A stretch of DNA of 64,000 nucleotides from Cervus elaphus (taxonomy: Eukaryota; Chordata; Mammalia; Artiodactyla; Cervidae). The DNA lies in assembly GCF_910594005.1 (NCBI RefSeq), contig NC_057832.1, forward strand, positions 100,265,152 to 100,329,151. Reading direction: 5' to 3'. Position 1 is the stretch's first letter, and each line of letters opens with the position of its first letter. Under the pieces are notes generated by a model. The model ran no database searches, was not told where the DNA came from, and worked only from the letters and a program-made list of their open reading frames with translations. Below, one piece after another: positions 43,770-56,400 of this stretch. The translations under genes and the position numbers were made by a program.

Positions 43770-43930
43770 AAAGCCATAGAACTTTCCAGCTTAAGGAGTC
43801 CTTTGAAAGTTTCTAATCCAACACTTTGCAGTTATAAAGATTGGAGGCCTTTGGATCATCCGACTTACACAAGGCCCCACATAAACTTCATGGCTGAGAG
43901 AAGCCAGGGATCGTCCCCCTGCGACTGAGG
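43770..43930. repeat. MIR3-like remnant
   Basis: Diverged MIR3-type sequence (CTTTCCAGCTTAAGGAGTCC, TTACACAAGGCCCCACATAA). Confidence 0.45.
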
Positions 43931-45614
43931 GGTCTCTTCTAGCAAGCCCAGGGGTGTGATGGCAGGGTGGGGGGTGGGCAGTTTAGGTTTATCAAGTAAA
44001 AGCTTAAGACTTAGACATGCAAGTTTGGGAGCTATTACAGAATAATCTCTTTTTCATAAAACTTGAACTCCCCTCCGCCCCATTTCTTAGGTATATAACA
44101 CTAAACAAGACTTTTTTCTCCCCTGCATTCTGCTTGTTTTTTTTCTTCCAACAGACTTTCCTTTTTTGGTATGTTTTTTCATCCTTTTCACCAGAAAAAT
44201 TTATGAGCATTTATTTGAAAGAAAAAAAACATTGGAAAAACTGAAGGGAGAAAGAGCGATTATACATATGGAAAGCTATAAAGAACCACAGTGAATGTGC
44301 TGTGGTTATTGCTTTCTTAGAAAAACAAACTAGGCAGGCAGTTTGGAATGTAAAAGAGTCCTGTGTGAGGGCAGGGCAGGCAGCAGGGGCCGAGGGTGAT
44401 GGGCTAATGGCTGGGGTCCTGGGAGTCCGGTGAGGTGCTGTCCACTTCCCCCATCCTCCTCCCTCTCACCTCTGTTTGCCCCCGACAGGGTCAGAGAGAA
44501 AATGACTTTACTGAAAGATAAAGTAAAAATTTAAAAAGCTTCCTTAGAAAAATAAAAAGGCCCAGGCAGCCACTTAATACAAACTGAGGGAGAAACCAGT
44601 TGACGTGGGACCTGTCAGTGCTTGACAAACTGGCGAGGCCGTGTTCCTCTTGCTGGTGGGGTGTGTGTCCTGAATAACAACTCCAGCCTGTTTGCCTTTG
44701 GAGGGTCCATCCTCCAGGATTCGGGGCCATCCTTGGGAATGATGACACGGTTGCAAATCTATTCATTTGGTTTGTCCGTTACTAACCTCTCCCCAGGGTC
44801 TGCACTTGGCCTCTTGCTCTGTCCTAACTAGCTTCACCAAGTTCTGTGATTCTCCATCTGCACCTCACCTCCTCACCCATCAGCCCACCTCCCTCAGTTC
44901 CCCAAAACAGAGTTAAGACCAGGGATAACATCTCACGAAATTTTACTTGGGAACACAGACGGGAAATGCAATGTAGAAAATAAAACACATAAATTGGATG
45001 CTGGAGATTGCTGCCACTGGAGTTGGTGGTTCAGAGGTGGTTTCCTCTGCCTGTTTCTATTTTGCTAGGGCAGCCCCCCAAGGATAGGAATGCACCCCCA
45101 AGTGCTCCCCAGCTCCTCTCCCAGGCTCAATCAGAAACATTTTTCCTTGTGTACATGGGACACCCCTCCTCAGTGTCTCTTCTGTATCTCTGTTCTGAGA
45201 TTTGGGCTCTGATTTTGACTTTTTTTTTTTCTGATTTTTCCTAAAGACCCACTGGAGTGCTTCTTTCTGCAGGTGACTCTTCTTCCAAAGAAAATTTCTG
45301 CCTCCATTCTGAGGATGAACACTGCTAGCTACGTTAAAGTGACAGCTCCACAATTTGAAAGCAAACAAATAGTCTCTACTGGGCACTCAGTTATGAAAGC
45401 AGAACTCAAGGAGGGCTGCTGATGGACCTCCCCCTTTTCTTCCTTGCCCCCACCAAGACCACCCTCCCTAATACAACCTTAGCAGGACGTGGTCCCTTTC
45501 AGCCTACCCTGCCCTGGGAACACTTACCACTGAGAACTCCAGGGCCTCTCTGTCTCTATTCTGACCTTCCCACAGACCTGGCAAACCTCTCTCCACCCTG
45601 CCCAGGGTAAAACT
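43931..45614. other. Unassigned intergenic sequence
   Basis: Contains T-rich tracts near 44150 and 45220. No exon consistent with a carboxypeptidase or another known gene. Confidence 0.5.
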
Positions 45615-45740
45615 ATAAATGTCCTAGAATCATTAAGCGTCACAGCTGTAAGGGACTGTGGAGATCATTTTGACCAACTCCCTCATTTCATAGATGAAGA
45701 AACTGAGGTCCAGGAATGTGCAGGGACCTGCCCTAGATCA
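45615..45740. repeat. MIR3-like remnant
   Basis: AAGGGACTGTGGAGATCATT, CATAGATGAAGAAACTGAGG and a following CCTAGATCATATGC stretch are the MIR3 pattern. Confidence 0.65.
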
Positions 45741-45829
45741 TATGCTGGGTTTGTGGCAATCACTGTACAAGGCGTTGCTGTCCCATTTTTCTCTCTTCTG
45801 AAGCTAGTGTCTGTGTTAGGTGGGTTCTT

Positions 45830-45932
45830 TTTTAAAACCAAAATTTATTGGACTATAGTTGATTTACAATGTTGTGTTAGTTTCAGGTGCAGAAAAGTGA
45901 ATCAGTTCATATATATATGTATATAAAATCAG

Positions 45933-45966
<34 letters not shown>

Positions 45967-46070
45967 CACTCTTTTTAGACTCTTTTCCAGTACAGACCAT
46001 TGCAGAGTATTGGGTAAAGTTCCCTGTGCTATACAGTGGGTTTTTATTAGTTAGCTATTTTATAGCTAGA
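45830..46070 (-). mobile_element. Cetartiodactyl L1 3' end containing AT microsatellite
   Basis: TTATTGGACTATAGTTGATT, GTGTTAGTTTCAGGTGCAGA and AGTTCCCTGTGCTATACAGT are the reverse L1 3' UTR. Its internal TA stretch has expanded at 45935-45963. Confidence 0.85.
45935..45963. repeat. (TA)n microsatellite
   Basis: About 14 uninterrupted TA units inside the L1 3' end; a second shorter AT run lies at 45908-45926. Confidence 0.95.
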
Positions 46071-47290
46071 TACATTTTTCCATCACATGTGACAGAAAAC
46101 CAACCTGAAAAAGCTTGTGGGAAAAAAGTAGAATTTGTTGTCTCATCCCTAAAGCTGGGGTGGGGGCAGGGTGGCTCCGTCCACCTGAGTCACATGACCT
46201 CAGAGTTGGGAAGGGTGGACCTTAAGGGAAAATGGAGGTGCTGTTATCAGAAGGAGGAGGATACTGGGTGGGGCAAATAAGAGTGTTGTCCTTTACAGTC
46301 CACCACGTGGCTGCCCCATATTCCCATAGACGTTTCTTCCCACGCACACACTGTATGTAGCACGTACAGCCTTAAACACACCTGCCAAAGGGGACAACTG
46401 ACATCTCATTCATTTACTGCATCTAGCCACTCTGACTGCACCCAATTAACTTCCCTTCCAAGATCTCCCTTGCCACTGTCCCCCTTGGATCTCTAATGTA
46501 GATATGGGGGACTGTGTCTCCTTATGCTGTTTTAGCAACCCATTTTCTAGGTTTTGCTGTGGGGATCTCTAAGCATTGTCTTAGAGTTCCTGTTGATCAT
46601 GCTTAGGCATTTTCTGGCAACAGGGCTGCCATGGATAGTTGTCCAGCTTGTGCACTGCACAAAGGTATTCTGCTTAGGACAAGGGATGATGTTTGTCCAG
46701 AGAGGGAGGGGTGTCTTTCTCCATTTCACATAAAGGCTCTCTTCTGACAATACAGGTACTTTAAAAATACCTGTATGCTTACCTTAGTGCATCAGTTAGA
46801 ATGCTTTTTACATTTATGTAAAGTAATTGTAGCAATATTCCTAGATGCTTCCTAAGTGATTGTTCTGCCCATCTGACATCACAAATACTCCAATCTTTAG
46901 AGGATTATGTTAGAGTTAGAATATATTAACTAGATTTAAACTTTAAAATATAGATTCTCAACATGGTTTGAAATTCTTCAGTTGATGTCATTAAAGTGTG
47001 TAATTCTTTACTGCTTTAAAAAAAAAAGAATGCTTTTTACAACAACAGAAATCCCAATTAATAAAAAGAAAATGTATATTCTTTCATATTATACAATCTA
47101 AAGGTGGGGCAACAGACTGGACAACGTCCAGAGAAAGGCATCTCCTTCTCAAGAGTGGGGAAATGTTTTCCAGAAGTTTCCTTGTTGGTCTCCCCTCACA
47201 TCTCATTGACAAAACTGGGTCACATGCCTACCTCTAACCAATCACTTGCAAAATAGAATGAGATTCTTTGAAGACTGTCTTAGACCAACC
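46071..47290. other. Intergenic sequence, partly old repeat
   Basis: 46075-46330 and 47050-47290 resemble an old interspersed repeat family I cannot name. The middle is AT-rich. No gene. Confidence 0.4.
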
Positions 47291-47299
47291 TTAGAATTT

Positions 47300-47505
47300 G
47301 GGCTTCCCTTGTGGCTCAGCTGGTAAAGAATCTGCCTGTAATGTGGGAGACCTGGGTTCAATCCCTGGGTTGGGAGGATTCCCTGGAGAAGGGAAAGGCT
47401 GCCCACTCCAGTATTCTGGCCTGGAGAATTCCCTGGACACAGTCCATGGGGTTGCAAAGAGTCGGACACAACTGAGCGACTTTCACTTTCATTTCACTTT
47501 CAGTT
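47300..47505 (+). repeat. Bov-tA SINE with target duplication
   Basis: GGGCTTCCCTTGTGGCTCAG head to CAACTGAGCGACTTTCACTT tail. TTAGAATTT flanks it at 47291-47299 and 47506-47514. Confidence 0.92.
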
Positions 47506-47514
47506 TTAGAATTT

Positions 47515-50198
47515 ACCCCTAAGCTGGGAATGGGGTGACTTTCCTGAGGGGTGACACCCGTGTACAACCTGGGTTTGCTCGGTCAACTCAGCCAGCAGGA
47601 AGGAGGGAGGGCACTGAATGCTGGTCGATGTGGTGGCAGCAGGTCCCTGCCTGTTTACACTCAGGCACTTACCCAATGACTTGTCCTTGAATCTGGATGC
47701 CAGCCTGTTTTCTCTCTCATGCTACCGGGTCTTGGTGCTCTGCCTGTTCCCTCAGCTTTCAGCCCATTGGCCTTCATCTTTGCCCTTACTCTGGACTGAT
47801 GTGAAACATGCCCATGGGTAGAAAGGCAGAGCTATGGCCCTCTGCCCCAGGTTCCAGTCTAGCAAATTGGTCTTTACCAAAAGGCAATGTTCAGCATTTG
47901 GAGGGACCCCAGAAATTAGGCTTAACTTCTACCTGAGACCCACATTCCTCTGCCACAGTGCTCTCAGCTTGCTGCTCAGTGCTGACCCTAACTTCAACTT
48001 ATGGCACCCTCCCTTACTGCTCCCCCTTTTCCAACAGGCTTGTCTTTTCTGAAAGGAATTCACAAAAGACCAAGAATTAGCCAGCACCCCCTTCAACATG
48101 GGTAGTGTGCATGAAACATTAAAAACTATAGGGTAGCTTTTGACTTAGAAAGAGAAATACTGTTTTCATAATGCAAACTCAAGAAAGGCTCTACAAAACC
48201 TTTCCTGGGGGGTGGTGGACAGATTAGAACAGCCCGAGAGCCCCGTGGGACACTTAAGAGATGAGGGGGACTATGAGGGCTGGGTGAGACACGGTTCCTG
48301 GTCTCAGGAAGTGTATAGTCTCACTGGGGAGACAGAAATAACACTTCAGGAATGATTAAGGAGAAATAAATGTGTGTTTGTGTTCAAGCACCAAACAGTG
48401 TGATAAACATCACTTCCGTGCCCTACCTGGCAAGATCCAGTCATTAGGACCCAGGTCAGATTTTACTCTCTTGGTGAAGTCTTTGCTGGACACTCTTGGC
48501 TGGGTCCATAGTTCTGAGTCCACAGCCCTACTGGTGCCTTTCACACCACATTATGGAAAATGCGATGCTCAGGTCTCCTACAGCAAGGGGAGTGGCCCAA
48601 GGAGTGTCTTGCATGTTTCATCCTATCTTGATGACAGCTTCTTGGAGACCTATTGGAGAACCAACACGTTGGCTGGTTATTTCTGTCTTTCCCACTAGAA
48701 GTCTGTCAGCATCCTAACAAGTCATTGGGGAGCCTAGTGGCCCGATGCTCCCATTGCTATGGTGTGACGAGGCCACGCGTCTCCTGGGCTGTTCTCAGCT
48801 GGGCTGAGCACAGCACGGCACTAGTACCAGCGTTCCTGTTGGAGGTAGGATTCCCTGAGCTGCCGTGTTGGCTCCAAGGTTCTGCATTGGCCTGGCTGAA
48901 GTGTCCTCAGAACTGTGCTGCTGCCTGAATTCCTCCCCCCGCAATCTGCCTTCTCCCTGCTCCCCTCCCAGGTGTCAGTCCTGCAGCGAGCTGAAGCCTC
49001 TTCTCCCTTTCCCCTTTATCTCTCGTGGGTGTGTCTCCCCATGAATGTCATGCATGTTTAATTCAGTCTCAGTGACCGACAGCATCTTGGAAAACTTGAG
49101 AGAACACAAGTGAGTTGGTTACTTTCATGTGCCCCATCAGACCAAGTTCCATGAGACCAGGGGCCCATCTGTCTCAGGCATCATGTCAGGGTGGAGCGGA
49201 GGACCAGGCCCAGAAGGATGAATGAGCAAAGAGATGAGCATTCATTCAGAGGTGGGACAGAGAGGTGAGAGAGAAGCCAGAGGAAGCTTCAGGAAGGAGG
49301 CAAGATTTGCCTGGGGTGTGGAGGGCAGGCAAGGCTGCCAGAGTATAGAAAGGAACAGTCTTCATGGAGGCTCAACATCTGTTGAGGATGGATTCAGCGT
49401 TTTATCACCTTCCTGGAGCTATGCTCGGGAGAGTTGTCGGTAAACATAACGGGTCACTCTGCCTTGGCCTAGGACATCTGGCCAGGTAGAGGGTAGGCTG
49501 GAGAGGCAGAAGGAACAGATGGAAACCAGAAAGGGCCGCCTTGGCCGTTTCATCAGTGCCCGAGCCTGAGGCCCTGACACAGAGCAGGGCCCCCAGATGC
49601 CGCGAGGGAACCGCTTGACCCCTGTGGATTAGGGGGGATTTGTGTTAGATGTCTCTTCAGTGAGGTCAGCATCCTGTGCACTGTGCAGTCCCCACAGGGG
49701 TCTGGTCCTGGTTCCCACCATCACACTTTCTGCTCAGAGGACATCTGATTACAGCTCCCACCGAGGGCAAGCCTTGATTCCCAAAGCCCTAGAGCAGCAG
49801 GGAGGGAGGGGAACTTCTGCTCCTGTGCTGTGGCCCGATTCCCACAAGGCCGCCAAGACTGGTGGGAGTGGGGCTGGGAAGTTTCCTTCCCAGGGCTGTG
49901 CCCTGCAGGTCAGGTGACCCTAGACAAAACCAGGGTGGTTGAGGAGCCAGCAAGTCTGGCTCCCAGCTTGCTCTCTCGTGGGAACAAAAGAGCTGGCGTT
50001 CAGGAACGTGGGAGAAGGGACACCCTGCACGAGGGCCCCAGCTGGTGCGGCCAGGCTCCAGGGTCCCGGCTGCTTCAGTACATAGGACTGGAGGGTCTGT
50101 GGGCAAGCAGGCTTCCAACTGGGAGGCCGCAAGCCCTAGCTGACCCTCAGGCCCAGGTTGGGCCCTCATGGCAGAGGTTGAGGCCTGGCTTATCTCTC
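47515..50198. other. CPA1 upstream intergenic sequence
   Basis: Low in ruminant SINEs. 48230-48380 looks like a reverse L2 3' fragment and 48420-48520 like L2 sense. The last kilobase is GC-richer and could include distal pancreatic control elements. Confidence 0.45.
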
Positions 50199-50214
50199 CA
50201 GCTGCCCTGTTCCC
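50199..50214 (+). promoter_or_regulatory. Candidate PTF1 bipartite site upstream of CPA1
   Basis: An E-box CAGCTG (50199-50204) is followed by GTTCCC (50209-50214), close to the TC-box TTTCCC. The centres are 10 bp apart, about one helical turn. PTF1 binds an E-box plus TC-box at one or two turns in acinar promoters. The TC-box has one mismatch, so this is suggestive only. Confidence 0.3.
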
Positions 50215-50346
50215 TGCCACTTTATCATGAAGGGTGGGCCGGTGTCAGAGCCCGGAACTCCCCTCCCCACTGTCCATGGGAGAAGGCCCAGGTGCAACGG
50301 AAGGACTACTCTTGGGCTCAGCCAGAAGACCTCTGTCCTGGGAAAG

Positions 50347-50354
50347 TTTAAAAG
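50347..50354 (+). promoter_or_regulatory. CPA1: CPA1 TATA-like box TTTAAAAG
   Basis: TTTAAAAG sits 49-56 bp before the CPA1 ATG. Transcription starting about 30 bp downstream, near 50377, would leave a 5' UTR of about 25 nt. Strong TATA promoters with tiny leaders are typical of acinar digestive-enzyme genes. Confidence 0.7.
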
Positions 50355-50402
50355 GCCCCAGGACTTTCTCTGCGCCAGCTGACCTTCCCAACTGACTGCA
50401 GC

Positions 50403-50467
50403 ATGCAGGGCCTGCTGATTTTGAGTGTGCTGCTGGGGGCTGCCCTCGGCAAAGAGGATTTTGTGGG
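50403..50467 (+). CDS. CPA1: CPA1 coding exon 1: signal peptide
   Basis: ATG at 50403, donor GTAAGA, 21 codons plus two bases. It encodes MQGLLILSVLLGAALG, a compact 16-residue signal peptide, then KEDFV. The start lies about 50 bp after a TATA-like box, giving a very short 5' UTR. Confidence 0.96.
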
Positions 50468-53400
50468 GTAAGAACATGGAGAGGAGGGGGTGCTCAGAGG
50501 AGACATGGGGGAGCACTCATCTGCCAGCCAGCGCCTGGGGGAGATATATGGGAAGATGCCCAGAGGGCAGCAAATTAGCACATCCTGGAAGGCAGGCTGA
50601 CCAGGGACCAGGACTGAGAAAGGGTCCAGTCTCTCAGGACAGCCTTGTGAGCTCTGGAGAATCTGAGCATTGAGGGGGAATTTTCAAAAGAGGAGGCAGG
50701 ACAAGGCCTGGCGGTCTTTGGAGAGAGAAAGAGTCTAAGCTGGGGCGGTGACGGCAGCAGTATCTGAAGGTTCCAGGGATCCCAGGACTCCCATTGCTAG
50801 GATCCCCTGTGCATCCCCTGCTTGGCCCAGCCCCCCTCCTCCCGCCTGGGGAGCGTGCATGGCCAGTAGGAGCTGCTCAGGCCCTCAGCCTCCCCTCCCG
50901 CTCTGCCCAGGCACCAGGTGCTCCGAATCTCTGCCGCCGATGAGGCCGAGGTGCAGACGGTGAAGGAGTTGGAAGACCTGGAGCACCTGCAGGTCAGAGG
51001 ACGTGGGAGCAGCCCCAAGGCCCCAGGGTACCTCTGAGGGCAGACGGGCTTGCCCCAGACCTCCACCCACCTGGGCCCACACGGGACCTGGGCTCTCTCT
51101 CCCCAGCCACCCAGGAATGAGCCATGGGTCTGATCCCTATTAGGATGTGATTTAAACCTCCCAATTCCAGAATCTTGCTGCCTTTGAGCATCTGAGCAAA
51201 AGGGCCTCCCCCTCCCTCCCCCTGTCCCAACTCCTGGTTGTTGTCTCTCCCCTGCTGCCCCCAAGCCCCTCCACTCTGCTTCCTGGGCCATTTGCCTGAC
51301 CACACTGGACTTTGTGCGGTGCCCAGGGGTTCCCTTCATCCTCTTCCCCCCATATTCATGCCCTATCCCCAGTTATATGGGAAGTTCTGGCGCCAGCACA
51401 CCCTCCCATGGGTGCCCTTCCCCAGCCCGCAGTGACAGTGGCTCTTGTCTTCCCTAGTTGGACTTCTGGAGGGGCCCTGCCCAGCCAGGCTCCCCCATCG
51501 ACGTCCGAGTGCCCTTCCCCAGCCTCCAGGCTGTTAAAGTCTTCCTGGAAGCCCATGGCATCAGATACAGGATCATGATCGAGGATGTGCAGTCGCTGCT
51601 AGACGAGGAGCAGGAGCAGATGTTCGCCTCCCAGAGCCGGGCCCGCAGCACCAACACATTTAACTATGCCACCTACCACACCCTGGACGAGGTGAGGGAC
51701 CCCGGGAGGGCGCTGCTCCCCACAAGCACCAAGCTCTTGGTCAGACTGGCAGATCGCGCCAGGGCCAGCCTGGACGTGTGTGGCCTCTGCCCGGTCTCCA
51801 CGCCACCTGGAGTCTCTGGATTGCAGCTCCTCCACATTCAGGGCTCACAGCAGGCTCACTCAGGAGCTGCTAAGGGAGGCATCCAGGCTCCCTTTGGAAG
51901 CGATGAAGGCAGCCTTCCCTCCTCTGCTCCTTCAGATCTATGACTTCATGGACCTGCTGGTGGCCGAGCACCCACAGCTTGTCAGCAAGCTCCAGATTGG
52001 CAGCAGCTATGAAGGCCGTCCCATCTATGTGCTGAAGGTAATGGGTGCCTGCCAGTGCATGGGGCACTTCTGCAAGAATGGATGCCCACATCTGTGCATA
52101 GGGCTCCCAGGGGGGAGCCCAGGGTGACAGAAAACACACTGTTACACAGACCCCATGTGTAGCACAGGTGTACACATACCTGTACACACAGTTTAAACTT
52201 TTAGGTGACTCCCCTGTTCCCAGTCAAGTGTCACATTGTGCAAAGTATCCCAGAGTTGGGTAGTCCAGATAAAATGTTTTGCACGTGACCTTCGACAGAG
52301 CTATGTGTGAGCCTGGGAACACAGTGGGGCCCGGAAGCTGGCCGAGTCATGTTTGCCCCATGCTGCCCACTCCAGTATTCTTGGGCTTCCCTGGTGGCTC
52401 AGACGGTAAAGAATCCACCTGCAACGTGGGAGACCTGGGTCTGATCCTTGGGTCGGGAAGATCCCCTGGGAAAAGAAACGGCCACCCACTCCAGTATACT
52501 GGCCTGGAGAATTCCATGGACCGAGGAGCCTCGCGAGCTACAGTCCATGGGGTTGCAAAGAGTTGGACATGACTGAGTGACTTTCACTGTCACTTGAGCT
52601 GAGGGCAGGAAGCTAGGCTCTGCAGGATCCCTGTTCAGACCCACCTCTGCCTCCCACCTGAGTGACGGCCCCTCAGACGGAGCTTCAACCTGGGGTACAG
52701 AGACCAGACAGCTTAGGGTGCACTCCGTTTCCAGGGGCCCCAGCTGAACCATTTCCTGCTCTTCTCATCCAGTTCAGCACTGGGGGAAGCAACCGTCCAG
52801 CCATCTGGATCGACTTAGGCATCCATTCCAGGGAGTGGATCACCCAGGCCACTGGGGTCTGGTTTGCAAAGAAGGTGAGCCTGGGGAGGTGAGGGTGCTC
52901 TCACCTGGTAGTGCATTGGTATCCAAGGCCCACAGAAGCCCTGGCCCCTGCCTCCCATCCAGAAGCAATCACCACAGAGGGAGGTTGAGGGCAGGCATCC
53001 ATTGGTCCAGTGTAGCAGATGCCTGGCCTGGCCTGCTCTGCCCCTCTGCTCCCTAACACCGCCCTCCCCCGACCCCAGTTCACAGATGACTATGGCCAGG
53101 ACCCGACTTTCACCGCCATTCTTGACAGCATGGACATATTCTTGGAGATTGTCACCAACCCTGATGGTTTTGTCTTCACCCACAGCCAGGTATAGGCCTT
53201 CTCCTGTTCTTGGGGGAAGCGGGGCGAGCCTCTGTCCTCTGAGCCCCACATGCTGCTCTCCCCTCATCTCAGCCCCCAGAAGTTGAGGGAGGGACGAACA
53301 GACCTTTTCTCCTTGACTAGGGGTTCTTGACCCTGGCATTCTTGACAGTTTGGGCAGATAATTCTTGGTGTGTCAGGAGCTGTCCTGCGTAAACAGCATT

Positions 53401-56400
53401 CTGACCTCCTCAAGCCCCCAGGTGAGACAACTGAAAACATCTCCAGCTTGTGGGGGACAGAACTGTCCCCAGTGGAGACATACATACTCCCCAGAAATTA
53501 TTTCCTGGTTCTATTTTATTTCTATGGGACAACTTGCTACCAATCAGCTATGTATGGGGTTGGGGGAATGCCACATGCCTTCTTCACTTTCTGCCAGTAG
53601 AACCCTCTGCCAAGTGCCGTCTATCATCTCCTCCATTTTCCTTCAGCCAAGAGCCTCCTTTGCAGATCTTCCTCCCTGAAAACCAGTTGAAGTGGTTTCT
53701 GATCCCCTACTGTGTCCACACCCAGGCTCTGTGTTGATTTTGGCCCCTATGGGGTGGCTAACCATTTTCCTCTCAGAATCGATTGTGGCGCAAGACTCGA
53801 TCTGTCACGTCGGGCTCCTCCTGCATCGGGGTGGACGCCAACCGGAACTGGGACGCCGGCTTTGGGAGTAAGGCCCAGTGTGGTTTGGGGAGCGGGGATG
53901 GGACACCCCCCCAGAATGGTTTCTTACCATCCTTTGTCCTGGTGTCCCCACCCCACTCCTGCCCCTGCAGTGCGGGCACGTGGGGAATGCTGGCCCCTCC
54001 TCCAAGGTACTCAGGGAGGAAGGTGGCCTCTGAGACCTACTTGTTCCTTTGCCAGTAAAATGAAAGTCCCTCCCGATGGAACTGAGGTCTGAAACCCATC
54101 CAGGGGTTTCCTAGCGTAACTTCAGCCCCTTCCCTCCGTGGTCACTGCACTGCAGGGAGCGGCCTCACATGAGGACCCTTCTTACCTCTCTGGGTGTGTT
54201 CGTCAGCTCTGCCCAAGTTTGGCTGGGAAGGGAGGCCCAGGACCCCCAGGTTATAAAAGGCCTCTGCCCTTTCCTTATCCCGGGGGGGTGAGGCCTTGTA
54301 CATCTCACCTCATGCAAAGACCAGAAGCCCCTGGAAACCAACTACTTGGGTGTAAGGAATGCCAGCTATCCTCTCTCCCCTCCCGCAGAGGCAGGAGCCA
54401 GCAGCAACCCCTGCTCAGAGACTTACCGTGGCAAGTCTGCCAATTCCGAAGTGGAGGTCAAGTCCATCGTGGACTTTGTGAAAGACCATGGGAACTTCAA
54501 GGCCTTCCTCTCCATCCACAGCTACTCCCAGCTCCTCCTCTATCCCTATGGCTACACAACACAATCAGTCCCTGACAAGAATGAGCTGGTATGTACCTGA
54601 TCCCTGCTTGCCCTCGCATCCCAAAGGCAGCTTTGGGCGGGCCCATCAAACCTGCTTAAGGCATGAGGGCCTACACTGTGCCTAGCACCCCTTTCTCCCA
54701 TGGACCCCTGATGGCTTGGGAAGACCAGCAAGGCCGATTAGACTCTCCGCCTGGGAAGCTGAGGCACAGAGTGCTTCAGTCACTCCCATCACACGATAGA
54801 ACAAGGGGCAGGGCTGGATTTTGAGCTAGTACCACAAGTTCACACTTGGAGCTGCAGAATGGCCAAAGGGCGGTGAAGTACCAGCCAGACAGCCCACAAG
54901 CTGAGAGTCATAGGGCTTCTGGGTTCCTGAGACTGACCCCGCAAGGCCCAGCAGGCTCCATGCTGTCTGCCGGGGGTGGGCTTCTGCAGGGCATGTGCTC
55001 CTGAGTCACCCTGCCAGCCCCCAAGATACCCCGGCCCAGCAGTTATGGGGGATCTGGGGTTGCTGGCCATGACAAGTTGTCTTGCTTGGCGTTTTCTCCA
55101 GAATCAGGTGGCTAAGTCTGCTGTTGAATCCCTGAGCTCTCTGTATGGGACCAGCTACGAGTATGGCAGCATCATCACAACAATTTGTAAGTGTGCACGG
55201 TCTCATGGGTGGTCCCGGGAGGAAGCTCAGTTGACTTCTCCTGCCTACGGGAGTGTCTTTCCCGGAGGAAGTAGCCAGGGGTACCCCAGTGTGGGAGCAT
55301 GGACGAGGAGCACGGCCCCGGCCATGACTGACTACTGTTGGCTTGGTGTGCAGCAGGCCCTTTCCTGACGTGAACTCTGCCTTCCTTGATACCTTCAGAC
55401 AAAGACTTCAGTTCCTCTGAGAATTCTTGTCCCCTTATCTTGGGGTTAAATCCAGCTTCATGCATGGATCAGAGAGAGAGTTCTGCTGGCCTTTGTAGTG
55501 TAGATCCCCCAAGAAATTAAACTTAAAAAATACTCCTCCTCCAATGCCCTTCTATTATAGAATATATCCTATCTTTTCTCAGCATACTTATCCATGCAGT
55601 GCATCAAATGGAATTAAGTCAAATGTTTATTGGACACCTACGATATACTAAGGCTTGTTTTGCGTGCTTGGGATACAGTTGGGAATAGAATAAGCAGACT
55701 CCTATTCTAGCCGGGGACAGACAATTTATTCTAGACAATAAACATGAATAAGGAAATGATATGGTGTGTTAAGTGATCAATGCTAAGGAGAAAAAGAACT
55801 CCCAGGACAGGGTGAGGGGACTCAAGTAATGGGGGTGGAAGTGGGACTGAAGCATGAGCCTCAGTGAGAGCAAAATTTGGGCAAGTGTTGAAGGAACTGA
55901 GGGATGGAGCCAAGAGGCTGTTTGAGGATGAGGTTCTAGGCAGAGGAATCTTCTAGAACAAAGTCCCTCCCATGTGCTCTGGCTTGGTGTGCTTTGGGAA
56001 CAGCAGGAAGAGCACAGAGACTCATTGGCTGCAGCAGAGACAGGCTGGGGCGGGGGATGGAGGAGATTCTGTAGGGCCCTGAGGGGATACAGCAAGTGTG
56101 GGGCTCACTCTTCGGGGCAGAGTCCTGAAGAAGCAGGGCACAGGGACACACTTCTGACTTCCTGCCCTGAGTGCCCAGTTCTGGGGGGGCTAGTGGGGTC
56201 ACAATCTCACCTCTGGCTGGCCTTGCTTTTGGACTGTTTGGAGTTTGTTTGGAGACTGTTTCAACCCTGAATGAAAAGGTTTTTGCTTTGTTCAGTGTTG
56301 TGGGGTTCAATTCTGATCTGGAGCCTCCTCCTCCTCCCCAGCAGTTCCTAGGGAGCTTTGTCTATCTGCTGCAGAGCTGTCTGCCAAAGACAGCCGAGGG

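Noticed and set aside
50376..50389. Second E-box plus TTCCC pair near the CPA1 start site
   Set aside because: The centres are only 8 bp apart, off the helical spacing of PTF1 sites, and it overlaps the likely transcription start.
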